From assembly GCF_019311235.1 (NCBI RefSeq), contig NZ_JAHWDF010000002.1:62001-126000 (forward strand): a stretch of 64,000 bases of DNA, read 5' to 3'. Below, in pieces: positions 18,433 through 28,398 of this stretch. Made by a program: the position numbers and the translations under genes. Position 1 is the stretch's first letter; each line of letters opens with the position of its first letter. Origin of the DNA: Mesonia aestuariivivens (GTDB lineage Bacteria > Bacteroidota > Bacteroidia > Flavobacteriales > Flavobacteriaceae). Below the pieces are notes generated by a model. That model saw only the letters and a program-made list of their open reading frames with translations. It ran no database searches and was not told where the DNA came from.

Positions 18433-21400
18433 TTAATTATTAATCTGCGCTAAAATGGTTGGATCTTGTATTTTATCGTCTTCGGCAAGCAGTTTCATTT
18501 TAGAAATAAGTTCGGCAGTTTTAGGATCGTCATCTACAAAAGGTAAAAACATACGTCCGCGATGCTGGCTGTGAACCGGTAATATAGAAAGTGACAATCC
18601 GTTTTTACTCACCTGCGCGCTTCCTAAATGAATGCTGTACTCGCCAAGTTTCCCTTTAATAAGAATGTGACGATTTTTAACTTCTATATTCTGAAGTTTA
18701 AACAATCTGGCAGATTCTTCGGCTAGAGCTGCGCGCATTTGCACTGTGCTGTGGCTGGCTTCTGGATCTACACCGCCAACGTGAGCAACACTTACCACCA
18801 AATCGATATCGCGCATAATTTCGCTAAATACTACCGGCGGAATTTCGCTAAGCGGAATAGGTTGATAATCCGTTAACGAATGGAAACAAACTTCTTCTAA
18901 AGTTGGCGCTTCAACATCTGATGGTGAATACCAATCTGCCATCGCATACATCGTAGCCATAAAACCACGTTTATGATATACTTTTTGTAAGCCTTCATCG
19001 CGGTTAACCGTCCAGCCTCTGCTGCGCAATAAAGCGACGGTTTTGTTAGGTTGAATTTGATGCCCTTCGTAGCGTTTAGATCTAAAACTGTTTTCTCGTT
19101 CTTCTTCAGTAATTACATATAATTCTCTAAATACTTGCTTAAACGGCTGTATGATGCGCTCTGCAAAAAGGTGTTTTTGGTATACATCCCATTCTACAGT
19201 TTGGTAAAGATGAGAAGAGTGTGCAATAACTAATGTATCTTCTGCTGTTAACGTATGTATTTTTCCAGAAACATTCGTTAAGGTACCTTCGCTGTAAAAA
19301 CCACTAATTTCCTTTTCGGGAGAGAACATAACTAATTTGCTAAGCATCGCCTTTACAATAGGATGCAGCATAAGCTTATGAATTTCTGCAGCAGTAAATT
19401 GATCTTCGTTTACCATTGCATTTTCTAAAGATAAACGCGTTCTTTTGTATTGCTGTGCTAAATAGGTTTTATGTTCTTTTAACGCAATAACCGATTTTTC
19501 TTTGCGATATTTTGCCGGAATATTTTTAAGCGGTTTGCCTGCTTTGGTTACTTGAATGCTTGCTTTTCCTAACTCATTAATCACTAGTTTTAATTCGGTT
19601 TCATCGAGCTTTAGGGTTGCATTTTCCATAATTTCTTGCGTAGCTTTTGCTTCCATAGCCCAACTGAAACGAACCCGGTCTTTATAACCAGCATTTCTAG
19701 ATAAATTATCTAATCCAATTTCTACGGCTAATTTTTCGCTTTCTTGACGCTGCGCTCCAAATTGCTTGCTTTCTTTTAAAAATTGCTGCAACAGATTGTA
19801 GCGTTTCAATAAATCTTTTTCTGGGACGGTTTTACTAAGCGGAATTAAGCCTAGAGCACGCACATAATCTTTGTCCCTTTTTTCTTTTACTTTCTTAAGC
19901 GTTTCTGTAATTTTTACTTCGCCTAGCATCACACTAGAATACAATTTAACTTGACGATGACCGTTTCCGTCAGAAATATATTTGGCAGCATCGTGTAAAA
20001 GTTTCCAGTTAGACTTTCCTAAATTTTTATACACTTTATTAAACCAATCAATATCGATGGCACCAATGGCAAAATCTGATTTTGAAATGTCTGAATATCT
20101 AGAAATTAGGGTTTCTTTCTCACTACTCATATAATCTGAAACATGCGCCTGAAACCACCAAACGGCATCTTCTAATTTCTCTAAACCTAAATACTCTCCT
20201 ACATAACCGGCCCATTGTGTGGCATAACACGCCAATTCGATAAGGCGCTTTTTAGGTATTTTAGCTTCGTTAGCAAGGCTTACAAAATCTTCATAGCTTT
20301 CAGATTCACTAGGAACACTTTTTCTAAGAATACCGCTAAATTTTGATTTTTTGCTGTCGTTGTAATAACTATATCCGCGTTCAAAAGATTCTTTCCCTAA
20401 ACGTTGTAAAATATCAAATACATAATGAGTTCCTTTTACCGTAATTATATGCGAAACATAATCTGAAGCTTCTGTAGCAATGTCTCCGCGCTCTAATTCT
20501 ATTTGTAATAAATTGGTTTTTAGCGGTAAAAATACGTGTTCCGGAACTGGGTTCTTAGGTATTTTGCCACTACGAACCCGGTAATTTAAACCTCCATCGA
20601 TAATCGACATTAACGACCCTGAATACAAGGCTTGAAACAACAAATCATCATCGTTAATTATATTTTTTTGATGTAATTTAAGGGTTGCTTCTATATTGGG
20701 GCTAGGCATATCTCTAGCATTTTTTACTTTTTCTGCAGCAACATCTCTTATTTGTGAAACACTATTAGGGTAACCTAAGTATTGGGCAGTTAAATATAGG
20801 TGTAAATCCCAGTACTTTTTTAGTTGATCTAGCGTGGTGTTTTCTAATTCATCTTCAGTTAGAGCTCCGATTAATTGCGTAGCTATAATCGTCCAATTTG
20901 AAGATAGTATGGAATAATCATTTTGTTTAAAGCCAGTTTTTTTACAGTCTTCTGGAAAATTAGCAATTACATCTTCTAAAAGATCTAATTTGAAATTAAT
21001 AAAATTAGACTGATCTTGATAAGCTTTAAATAGTCTTTTTAGAACCGTTAAATACAATATGTTTTTTCCGTAATACGATCGTGTACTATGATCTATTGCT
21101 ATTTTTTCTAAATTGGGAATGTATTGTTTTACAAAGGGAATAAGCTTACCGTAAGTGCTGTAAGGATTGTTAGCATTGGCTATAAAGCGAATAGCCATAT
21201 ACATTTCATAATCGTTTAGTTGACTGTTTTTATACCATTCTATCCAAATATTGGCTAGCGGAAGATTATGTAATTCTTCTAAAGGAGTAGGGGTTTCTAA
21301 TTGTTTAATATCATGAATTCCCTGTCCCAATAATTGGGTGACTGTTTCTCCCTGATAACCTTCTCGTTCATATTCATAATTACGCTGTTCATTGATGAGT

Positions 21401-23427
21401 GTAATTAATTTATTAATTGCTAAAATTATTTTTTCAGCATCTATAAATGCACTCAATTTAAAGCTTTTACCTGCTGAAGTAACTATTCCTAATTTATCAA
21501 AAAAGTTGGTTTTTCTTTCAAATTTTGACTGTGGAATATAAAGACCACTCAGGTTTTCATAATCTATCGCGCCAAACCCATTACTAAAGCTATTTGTATT
21601 TGAATTTTTAGAAAATTTATCTAAAAAAACCTGTTCGTTTTTAGAGTGTTTAGGTCTTTCTTTATAAAGATGAATTTGTTCAGCAATAAAGTCACTGTAT
21701 TTATCTTCATCATCGGCAAGAGTTAGCAGTTCTAGCCCTGCTAATCGCTGATCTATATTACGTGAAACCACCAAGTTTTTAGTCGTAGTTTTAAAACGAT
21801 TTTCGGGTTGTCTTACTAAAAGTCTTAAAATAGCTGAACGTAGCGTTTTGCTTTTACGCCTCATCAGCTCTTCGGCAACTTCAATGTCTTTATCGTGTAA
21901 AGGCATAGCGTAAAACATCTGAATACCTGTATTCATAACCGTTTCATTACGGTTTTTTATAGACTGATGTACTAATTTTCGCTTCCACGAATCGGCTTCA
22001 TAATCAAAATCTGGATTAGGTTGTGGAGGGTTTTCTTTGTTCCAGTAATAACGATAACTGTTAGGGAAAACTTTACGAATGTAATCTTCTCTAACTTCAG
22101 AAGGGAGCAAATCGATATCTTCTGCTAGGTATGCAAGTTGCTCTTCACTGCTATTTTTCAGTAAAAAATTATAGAAAGCCCCAGCGTTGGGTTGAAAGCT
22201 GTGCCAAGAAAATATATGTACTGGTTTCTCTTTGTTTTCAGCAGAAATAGATTGCGCAACTTCAAGCACCCGTTTAAAGGTATGATCGTCTAATTCAATT
22301 TCTGGTAAATTTATGATTAGCCAATGATCAATTGCCGCATCTTTACCTAATTCCTTTTTAAAATATTCAACAATAGAATGATTGGTACGTTCTGTTTGCG
22401 AAACAAAATAAAGCGCCAGTATTTTTTGTTCTCTATTTTCTGATTGGTAAACTAAATTAAGTGCTTTTTGATTGGCAATGTCTACATCAGTTAAGCCTAT
22501 TGCCCAAAGTGCGGTATAAATTTCTAAATGATCTTTGCTGGCCAGCCATTCTTCGACTTTAGTTAAGTCTAACATAAGGCTTTCTGCAATTTTTAAAATT
22601 CGGTTTACAGTTGCTTTTTTAGGAGCTTCCCAATTGAAACCAAACCAAACATTTACAGCCCTTACCACACTACTAAACCGCGCTAAATCGTGCTCTAAAA
22701 TTAGATTAATCATATAGTTTAAAGCGCCTAGACCACAATCGTCTAGGGTTTCTAAAATAGTCTGTCTAAGCCCTTCTTGACGCTGCGCAGCCAATAGCAA
22801 ATCTCCTACTAGCTTCCAGTTTTTAGAGGAAGGAGTAAGCAATAATCCTTTAATAATATCTTGACTTATACCACCTATTTCGTCTTCTGCCTGTATAATA
22901 TCGGTTACTACTTCATCTACAAATGCGGGTCGATGATGTAAAACACAAGCAAGAAAATAGCTATTTCCACGATCGTAATACGTGCTGTATTGCAACTGTT
23001 CTTTAAGAGATAGACCACCCATTCCTAAACGGCTTAGGCTTAAAAAACGTTTAAAAACACTTATTTTTTTAAAGAAAAGCTCTAACGTAGGTTTGCAACG
23101 AAAAGATCTTCTTGCATAACCAGATTGGTAGGGTTGGGTAGCGAGAAGATTCCAGGTTGCGGCTAAATAAGGAGCCTGAATTTCTCCGAATAGAAAAACG
23201 CCTAATTTCATTCCTTCAGGCGTAAGCCAAGGATTTACAGTTTCTGGATTTTCAAAACTATCAATCAAATCGTAAGCAGAATAATAATTGTATCTATCCT
23301 TATTAATACAGGCTACTACCAAACCTAATTTACGATAGGGTTCAGGAAATTGATTAAAATCTTCTTCTCTTAGTGTGGATTTTTTGAAGGTAGCAATGTA
23401 TTTACTTGCTTGTTCTCTAGGTATCAT
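18433..23427 (-). CDS. DUF5724/DUF4132 giant protein (MolR/YehI-like)
   Basis: A 1664-residue soluble protein. The long N-terminal and middle part is helical and HEAT-like, fitting DUF5724; the C-terminal part (about 1300-1650) carries the DUF4132 region, with HLFAERIIQPFKQVFRELY, LRSRGWTVNRDEGLQKVYH and a late beta domain ending RMFLPFVDDDPKTAELISKM. In Escherichia coli the DUF4132 protein YehI/MolR lies near yehLMPQ (MoxR ATPase, VWA, SWIM genes). No such ATPase is in this window. It is the first gene of a - strand run of five genes. Biochemical activity is unknown; related systems have been proposed to act in conflict or stress. Confidence 0.85.
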   Translation of the reverse strand: MIPREQASKYIATFKKSTLREEDFNQFPEPYRKLGLVVACINKDRYNYYSAYDLIDSFENPETVNPWLTPEGMKLGVFLFGEIQAPYLAATWNLLATQPYQSGYARRSFRCKPTLELFFKKISVFKRFLSLSRLGMGGLSLKEQLQYSTYYDRGNSYFLACVLHHRPAFVDEVVTDIIQAEDEIGGISQDIIKGLLLTPSSKNWKLVGDLLLAAQRQEGLRQTILETLDDCGLGALNYMINLILEHDLARFSSVVRAVNVWFGFNWEAPKKATVNRILKIAESLMLDLTKVEEWLASKDHLEIYTALWAIGLTDVDIANQKALNLVYQSENREQKILALYFVSQTERTNHSIVEYFKKELGKDAAIDHWLIINLPEIELDDHTFKRVLEVAQSISAENKEKPVHIFSWHSFQPNAGAFYNFLLKNSSEEQLAYLAEDIDLLPSEVREDYIRKVFPNSYRYYWNKENPPQPNPDFDYEADSWKRKLVHQSIKNRNETVMNTGIQMFYAMPLHDKDIEVAEELMRRKSKTLRSAILRLLVRQPENRFKTTTKNLVVSRNIDQRLAGLELLTLADDEDKYSDFIAEQIHLYKERPKHSKNEQVFLDKFSKNSNTNSFSNGFGAIDYENLSGLYIPQSKFERKTNFFDKLGIVTSAGKSFKLSAFIDAEKIILAINKLITLINEQRNYEYEREGYQGETVTQLLGQGIHDIKQLETPTPLEELHNLPLANIWIEWYKNSQLNDYEMYMAIRFIANANNPYSTYGKLIPFVKQYIPNLEKIAIDHSTRSYYGKNILYLTVLKRLFKAYQDQSNFINFKLDLLEDVIANFPEDCKKTGFKQNDYSILSSNWTIIATQLIGALTEDELENTTLDQLKKYWDLHLYLTAQYLGYPNSVSQIRDVAAEKVKNARDMPSPNIEATLKLHQKNIINDDDLLFQALYSGSLMSIIDGGLNYRVRSGKIPKNPVPEHVFLPLKTNLLQIELERGDIATEASDYVSHIITVKGTHYVFDILQRLGKESFERGYSYYNDSKKSKFSGILRKSVPSESESYEDFVSLANEAKIPKKRLIELACYATQWAGYVGEYLGLEKLEDAVWWFQAHVSDYMSSEKETLISRYSDISKSDFAIGAIDIDWFNKVYKNLGKSNWKLLHDAAKYISDGNGHRQVKLYSSVMLGEVKITETLKKVKEKRDKDYVRALGLIPLSKTVPEKDLLKRYNLLQQFLKESKQFGAQRQESEKLAVEIGLDNLSRNAGYKDRVRFSWAMEAKATQEIMENATLKLDETELKLVINELGKASIQVTKAGKPLKNIPAKYRKEKSVIALKEHKTYLAQQYKRTRLSLENAMVNEDQFTAAEIHKLMLHPIVKAMLSKLVMFSPEKEISGFYSEGTLTNVSGKIHTLTAEDTLVIAHSSHLYQTVEWDVYQKHLFAERIIQPFKQVFRELYVITEEERENSFRSKRYEGHQIQPNKTVALLRSRGWTVNRDEGLQKVYHKRGFMATMYAMADWYSPSDVEAPTLEEVCFHSLTDYQPIPLSEIPPVVFSEIMRDIDLVVSVAHVGGVDPEASHSTVQMRAALAEESARLFKLQNIEVKNRHILIKGKLGEYSIHLGSAQVSKNGLSLSILPVHSQHRGRMFLPFVDDDPKTAELISKMKLLAEDDKIQDPTILAQINN

Positions 23428-23787
23428 AAATAAGAATCTTAAAGCTATAGTTTGCGTTAAACGTATTCTGCCAAATTATGTTTTACTTGTACTTTATAAG
23501 TTCATGCAAGATAATAGGAGCTTACTAAAATTAACTCACGGTATTTAGGGATATTTAGAAAGTTTCAAAAATATAATTCGAATATGACTAAAATAGGTGA
23601 TTGTAAATAGAAATTTTTTACAACATAAAACTTTGATTACTAGGAATATAGACTTATAAACTCTTTAATTGTTTTTTGAAAACTATAGAGGTTTATGTTT
23701 TGATGTCTGTTAACTTATAATTAAAAAAATTAAACGTTTGTAAATGTTTTCGAGTTATTTAATTAACGTTTTTAGTTATTTTCTTAC

Positions 23788-23818
23788 TTTTCTTAATATA
23801 TAAATCATATTAAGAAAA
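23788..23818. promoter_or_regulatory. Inverted repeat upstream of TonB receptor promoter
   Basis: TTTTCTTAATAT (23788-23799), 7-base gap, ATATTAAGAAAA (23807-23818), a perfect 12-bp inverted repeat ending 3 bases before the -33 TTG. Its position fits an activator or repressor site. Confidence 0.5.
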
Positions 23819-23821
23819 TAC

Positions 23822-23849
23822 TTGTATAATGGGAGCGTAGGTAGTTTTG
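23822..23849 (+). promoter_or_regulatory. Promoter of the TonB receptor operon
   Basis: TTG at 23822-23824, 17 bases, then TAGTTTTG (exact TANNTTTG) at 23842-23849, 28 bases before the ATG. This fits the Bacteroidota housekeeping promoter pattern. Confidence 0.6.
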
Positions 23850-23877
23850 TGGCTTATAATAATCCACAAATTGTACT

Positions 23878-26391
23878 ATGAAAAATTTTTATTTTCTATT
23901 CTTACTACTGTTTTTCTGTAGTTTTAGTTATTCTCAAGAAGGCTTAATGCTTCAAGGGAAAATCACTTCAGAAGATGGCGAACCTGTTACAGGTGCTAAT
24001 ATTACTATTGCTGAACTTTCAAAAGGAACTACCTCAGATTATTCTGGAAATTATCAAATTCAAGCTATAACAGCAGGGAGCTATACCATTGAAGTCTCTT
24101 TTGTAGGATTTAAAACCATAACAAAAGATATTACGCTCAATCAAGATACGAAGCTCAATTTCGAATTACAGGAATCGGCTTTTGAATTAGAAGGATTAGT
24201 TGTTACCGCTCAAAAAAGAGAGCAAAAAAATAAAGATGTACCAATCGCTATCACCTCTTATGGAAATGAATTTCTACAAAATCAAAATATTCAAGAGTTT
24301 GATCAATTGTCAGAATTTGTTCCGGGTTTACAAGTGCAATTACAGAGCGCCAACAATCCAGGTATTGTAATTCGAGGTATTACAAGTGATAACGGAGATT
24401 CTAGAGTAGAACCCAGAGTATCGGTTTTTCAAAATGGTGTTTCCATTAGTAAGTCTAGAGGTTCTGTAGTAGAACTTTATGATATTGAACGTGTTGAAGT
24501 TTTAAAAGGGCCACAAGGAACTTTATTTGGTCGAGGCGCTGAAATTGGAGCGATGCACATTATCAATAATAAGGCAGTAAATGATAATTCTGGAAAATTA
24601 ACTTTAGGATATGGTAATTTTAACCAATTTAGAGCAACCGGTTTTGTAAATACTCCGCTAGTAAAAGATAAGCTTTTTGTGAGATTAGCAGGTATTTACA
24701 GTAAAAGAGATGGATTTATCGACAACCTTTCTGGAGGTGATTTAAATGGTAAAGAAACGCTAGCTTTTAGAGGATCTTTAAAATATATGCTAGGAGCAAA
24801 TACGACTTTGGATGTAATTGCTAACTGGCAACACGATACTCCTCCTGGTACCGCTTTTAAGAGTGGAACTTACGCACCAGTAGGCGGAGACACAAACCCA
24901 AATACATTTGCCGATTTAGAACGCGGAGAAGAGTTAGGCTTAGACCGTACTGTTTACGATATTACTGCGATTGCCAAACATCATATCAATTCTGTTTGGG
25001 ATTTTACATCTACCACAGCATATCGTGAATTTGATTCAGATGAAGCTTTTGATGCCGATGGTACTCCAGCTCCTGCTTTGTTTTTCCACGAGATCGCGAA
25101 AGGAAAACAATTTAGCCAAGAAGTTCGTTTCAATTTTAGTGCAGACGATAAGTTAAATGGTTTTTTCGGAGGAAATTTTTTCTATGAAGATGGTTCTCAA
25201 AGTGCCCCACTTATCACTAACGAGCAGAGTTATGGTGCTTTAATTTTAAGTTATTTAACCGGAAACCAAGATTTATTTATGGTGAATGGTATACCTCAAT
25301 ATTTTCCTGCCATTCCAAACGATCCAGATACTTTTGGTCAAGCAGCCGGAGCTCCCTTAAATGAAGCTAATCGTGAATCGTATACCAACTATGGTAAAAA
25401 TTATTCTGGAGATATTTTTGCAGATGTATCGTATTCAGTTATTCCTAGTCTTATTTTTACCTTAGGTTTACGCGGAACTTGGGAAAATATTAATGCAGGT
25501 TATGAAGTGGATGATGCTGAAACGCCAAGCTTTATTGGTGCTTTATTAAGCACTTATCCTAATAACTTATTTGCTCCAACCAACGGACGTTTAAAAGCTA
25601 GCGAAAACTTTTTATCTGCGGTAGGTCGATTTGCAGTAAACTATGAAGTTTCTAATCAATTTTCAGTATTTGGAAACCTAGCCAGAGGTAGACGTCCTAA
25701 TGTGATTAATATTGATGAAACTGGCGCAAATACTTTAGCAGCAGAAAGTGTTTGGTCTTACGAGGTAGGTGCTAAATCATTATTCTTAAATAACCGTTTA
25801 CAGTTTGATGTGAATGCGTATACGTACAAGTACCGTCACTTCCAAACTTCAATAACCACTTTTGATCCTGAAACTGGTATAAACACTAACCCAGATGATA
25901 GTGGTAGTGCAACCTCGTATGGTTTTGAAGCAGCTTTTCAATATGCGTTTGCCAAAAACAGCAACTTTTTTGCCAATTACAGTTATATAGATGCAAGCTT
26001 CGATGATGAAGATGAAAACGGAAACGAGCAAGAATTAGCAGGAAATACCTTTAGATTAACCCCTAAACATTCATTTTCACTTGGTGTTAATTATCAGCCT
26101 TCAATAACTAAAAATATGGATTTATATGTTCGTCCTTCGTATAGCTATAAATCTAAAGTGTTTTTTGAAGAAACGAACAAACCCGGAGTTTCTCAAGATG
26201 CTTATGGTTTGCTAAACTTTAAAGTAGGAACAATCATCAATAAAAAATACGAAGTGAATTTCTTTATGAATAATGTGTTGGATGAAGAATATATAATCGA
26301 TGGTGGTAACACCGGAGGAGGATTCGGTATCCCAACATTTATCGCAGGAGCACCACGTTCTTATGGTGTGCAAGCTTCTATTAAATTTTAA
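23878..26391 (+). CDS. TonB-dependent outer-membrane receptor
   Basis: An 837-residue receptor: signal peptide 1-19 (SFSYSQ), CarboxypepD_reg-like domain (about 24-108), plug (about 113-235, with LVVTAQKREQ as possible TonB box, VVIRG-like IVIRGI and VEVLKGPQGTLFGRGA), then a 22-strand barrel ending in F (ASIKF). It is not a SusC type, as it lacks the SusC plug signature and a SusD partner. The plug resembles receptors for iron complexes and small organic substrates. The two downstream genes encode an esterase-like hydrolase and a phosphodiesterase, so the substrate may be a lipid-derived or phosphodiester compound. Substrate not proven. Confidence 0.9.
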   Translation: MKNFYFLFLLLFFCSFSYSQEGLMLQGKITSEDGEPVTGANITIAELSKGTTSDYSGNYQIQAITAGSYTIEVSFVGFKTITKDITLNQDTKLNFELQESAFELEGLVVTAQKREQKNKDVPIAITSYGNEFLQNQNIQEFDQLSEFVPGLQVQLQSANNPGIVIRGITSDNGDSRVEPRVSVFQNGVSISKSRGSVVELYDIERVEVLKGPQGTLFGRGAEIGAMHIINNKAVNDNSGKLTLGYGNFNQFRATGFVNTPLVKDKLFVRLAGIYSKRDGFIDNLSGGDLNGKETLAFRGSLKYMLGANTTLDVIANWQHDTPPGTAFKSGTYAPVGGDTNPNTFADLERGEELGLDRTVYDITAIAKHHINSVWDFTSTTAYREFDSDEAFDADGTPAPALFFHEIAKGKQFSQEVRFNFSADDKLNGFFGGNFFYEDGSQSAPLITNEQSYGALILSYLTGNQDLFMVNGIPQYFPAIPNDPDTFGQAAGAPLNEANRESYTNYGKNYSGDIFADVSYSVIPSLIFTLGLRGTWENINAGYEVDDAETPSFIGALLSTYPNNLFAPTNGRLKASENFLSAVGRFAVNYEVSNQFSVFGNLARGRRPNVINIDETGANTLAAESVWSYEVGAKSLFLNNRLQFDVNAYTYKYRHFQTSITTFDPETGINTNPDDSGSATSYGFEAAFQYAFAKNSNFFANYSYIDASFDDEDENGNEQELAGNTFRLTPKHSFSLGVNYQPSITKNMDLYVRPSYSYKSKVFFEETNKPGVSQDAYGLLNFKVGTIINKKYEVNFFMNNVLDEEYIIDGGNTGGGFGIPTFIAGAPRSYGVQASIKF

Positions 26392-26402
26392 ATCGAACAA
26401 AA

Positions 26403-27341
26403 ATGAAAAAGTATTTTTTAATCGGATTTTTATTGCTGAATTTAACCCGCATATTTGCGCAGCAATTAGATAATATTTCATTGAATAAATTAGACGAATA
26501 TATTGCTTCAAAAGAAGCTTCGGTAAATGATTTAAAACCGAATAACGAAGCACATATTATTTGGGAAAAAGAGTATCAAAAAACACCAATATCAATTGTG
26601 TATTTACATGGTTTTGGTGCAAGCAGTAAAGAAGGCGAACCGGTAATTTCTAAACTGGCAGAAAAATTTGGTTGGAATCTGTATATGTCTAGGTTACAGT
26701 CCCACGGTATTGCGGCAGAAGATGCTTTTAAATCATTAACACCCGAAAATTATATCGCTTCAGCACAAGAAGCTTTAGCAATTGGTAGAAAAATTGGCGA
26801 AAAAGTACTTTTAGTGAGTACATCTACTGGCGGAACACTGAGTTTAATTTTAGCTTCAGAAAATAAAGAATTAGCGGGAGTTATTATGTATTCCCCTTTT
26901 ATCGGGTTAAAAAATCCTGCCATGGCAGCAATTACACAGCCTGGCGGAAAAGAGTTTTTTATCAACCAGATTGGGGGAGAGGTTCAACATCAAGATCGCC
27001 CGGCAGAAGAAGCCAAATATTGGTCTACCGATTATCATGTAAACGGCTATGTTGGCTTAATTAATATGCTTCAGCAGAATATGAACCCTAAAACCTTTAG
27101 CAAAGTAACTTGTCCCGTATTTCTAGGTTATTATTACAAGAATGAAAAAGAACAAGATCAGGTAGTTTCGGTAGAAGCAATGCTAAAAATGTATGATGAA
27201 TTAGGAACGCCCGCCGCTGAAAAGGAGAAAGTAGCTTTCCCGGAAGCAGGAAATCACGTGATTGCTTCCGATTTACGTTCTAAAGATTGGGAAAAAGTAT
27301 ATCAAGAAAGTGTTGAATTTATAACCGAAAATATTAAATAA
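26403..27341 (+). CDS. Secreted alpha/beta hydrolase
   Basis: A 312-residue protein with signal peptide (1-20, RIFAQ). The fold shows YLHGFGAS (oxyanion-hole HG at 69-70), the nucleophile elbow STSTGG with Ser141 (the first Gly of GxSxG is Ser), and a late His in GNHVI. It is probably a periplasmic carboxylesterase or lipase-like enzyme. It lies 11 bases after the TonB receptor and overlaps the phosphodiesterase gene by one base (TAATG), so all three are one operon. The substrate is unknown; an acyl ester of a glycerophospho compound would fit the neighbours. Confidence 0.85.
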   Translation: MKKYFLIGFLLLNLTRIFAQQLDNISLNKLDEYIASKEASVNDLKPNNEAHIIWEKEYQKTPISIVYLHGFGASSKEGEPVISKLAEKFGWNLYMSRLQSHGIAAEDAFKSLTPENYIASAQEALAIGRKIGEKVLLVSTSTGGTLSLILASENKELAGVIMYSPFIGLKNPAMAAITQPGGKEFFINQIGGEVQHQDRPAEEAKYWSTDYHVNGYVGLINMLQQNMNPKTFSKVTCPVFLGYYYKNEKEQDQVVSVEAMLKMYDELGTPAAEKEKVAFPEAGNHVIASDLRSKDWEKVYQESVEFITENIK

Positions 27342-28297
27342 TGAAAAAAATACTTCTAGTAGCATTGGCAATTGTCGCTTTTTCTTGTAAAAATAAGTCG
27401 ACAGAAAAATCGGTAATAGTAGAAAATTCAACTGAAAATAAAACCGAAAATATTTCAGAAAAAAAAGCTGAAAAAACCTATAATTTCGATCTTGAGGGGC
27501 ATCGAGGTACCAGAGGTTTAATGCCAGAAAATTCGATTCCAGCTTTTAAAAAAGCATTAGAATTGGGTGTGAATACCTTAGAAATGGATGTGGTGATCAC
27601 CAAAGATAAAAAAGTATTGGTGTCGCACGATTTGTGGTTTAACCGCGATTTTTGTTTAGATTCTTTAGGAAAACCTATTAAAGAGAAAGATTCGATGAGC
27701 CTCAATATCTATCAGCATACCTATGCTGAGGTTCAAAAATACGATTGCGGAAGCATGGGGAATCCTAAATTTCCCGAGCAGGAAAAACAGCATGTTACCA
27801 AACCATTGCTAACAGCTGTTTTTGAGATGGCTGAAAATTATAAAGCCGAAAACAACGTTGATTTTTCATATAATATCGAATTAAAAAGCGATCCGCGTGC
27901 CGATAATTTTTACCATCCGGAACCTAAAGAATTTTCAGAATTAGTGATAAAAACCATCGAAAATTCTGGAATTCCAAAAGATCGAATTGTGTTACAGAGT
28001 TTCGATTTTAGAATTCTTCAGTACTTACACAAAGAACATCCAGAGTATCGCTTTTCGGCATTGGTTTATCAAGATGGAATCGATAAGAATTTGGAGAAAT
28101 TAGGTTTTATTCCAGCGGTTTATAGTCCGGAATACAAAATGCTTTCAGAAGAAAGTGTAGATTCTTTACATGAACAAGATATGAAAGTAATCCCTTGGAC
28201 AGTGAATGATACCACAGCGATGAAACAACTTTTAGAGTGGAACGTAGACGGAATCATCACTGATTATCCTAATCGAGCTTTGCCGTTTCGTTCGTAA
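27341..28297 (+). CDS. Glycerophosphodiester phosphodiesterase lipoprotein
   Basis: A 318-residue lipoprotein (leader ending FSC, Cys16). GDPD TIM-barrel motifs are complete: HRG (H54-R55), EN (63-64), EMD (E81, D83) and HD (H96-D97), with the usual insert after them. It hydrolyses glycerophosphodiesters to glycerol-3-phosphate and an alcohol, here in the periplasm or at the outer membrane. It is the last gene of the operon with the TonB receptor and the hydrolase. A terminator follows after about 20 bases. Confidence 0.92.
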   Translation: MKKILLVALAIVAFSCKNKSTEKSVIVENSTENKTENISEKKAEKTYNFDLEGHRGTRGLMPENSIPAFKKALELGVNTLEMDVVITKDKKVLVSHDLWFNRDFCLDSLGKPIKEKDSMSLNIYQHTYAEVQKYDCGSMGNPKFPEQEKQHVTKPLLTAVFEMAENYKAENNVDFSYNIELKSDPRADNFYHPEPKEFSELVIKTIENSGIPKDRIVLQSFDFRILQYLHKEHPEYRFSALVYQDGIDKNLEKLGFIPAVYSPEYKMLSEESVDSLHEQDMKVIPWTVNDTTAMKQLLEWNVDGIITDYPNRALPFRS

Positions 28298-28316
28298 ATA
28301 TTTAAAAATATATTCC

Positions 28317-28353
28317 AAAACCTCTTATTTCAGTTGAAGTAAGAGGTTTTTTT
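28317..28353 (+). terminator. Rho-independent terminator
   Basis: AAAACCTCTTATTTC pairs with GAAGTAAGAGGTTTT around a 4-base loop and ends in a T run, 20 bases after the GDPD stop. Confidence 0.85.
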
Positions 28354-28398
28354 ATGATCTTTACTTTCGTAAAAGTTGATTGATTTTGGATAATTGTA

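Larger units (their letters stand above)
23428..23877. other. Divergent 450-bp intergenic region
   Basis: AT-rich region between the DUF4132 gene (-) and the TonB receptor (+). It holds a perfect 12-bp inverted repeat (23788-23818) and a good promoter (23822-23849) for the receptor. No convincing gene or - strand promoter was seen in the rest. Confidence 0.6.
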
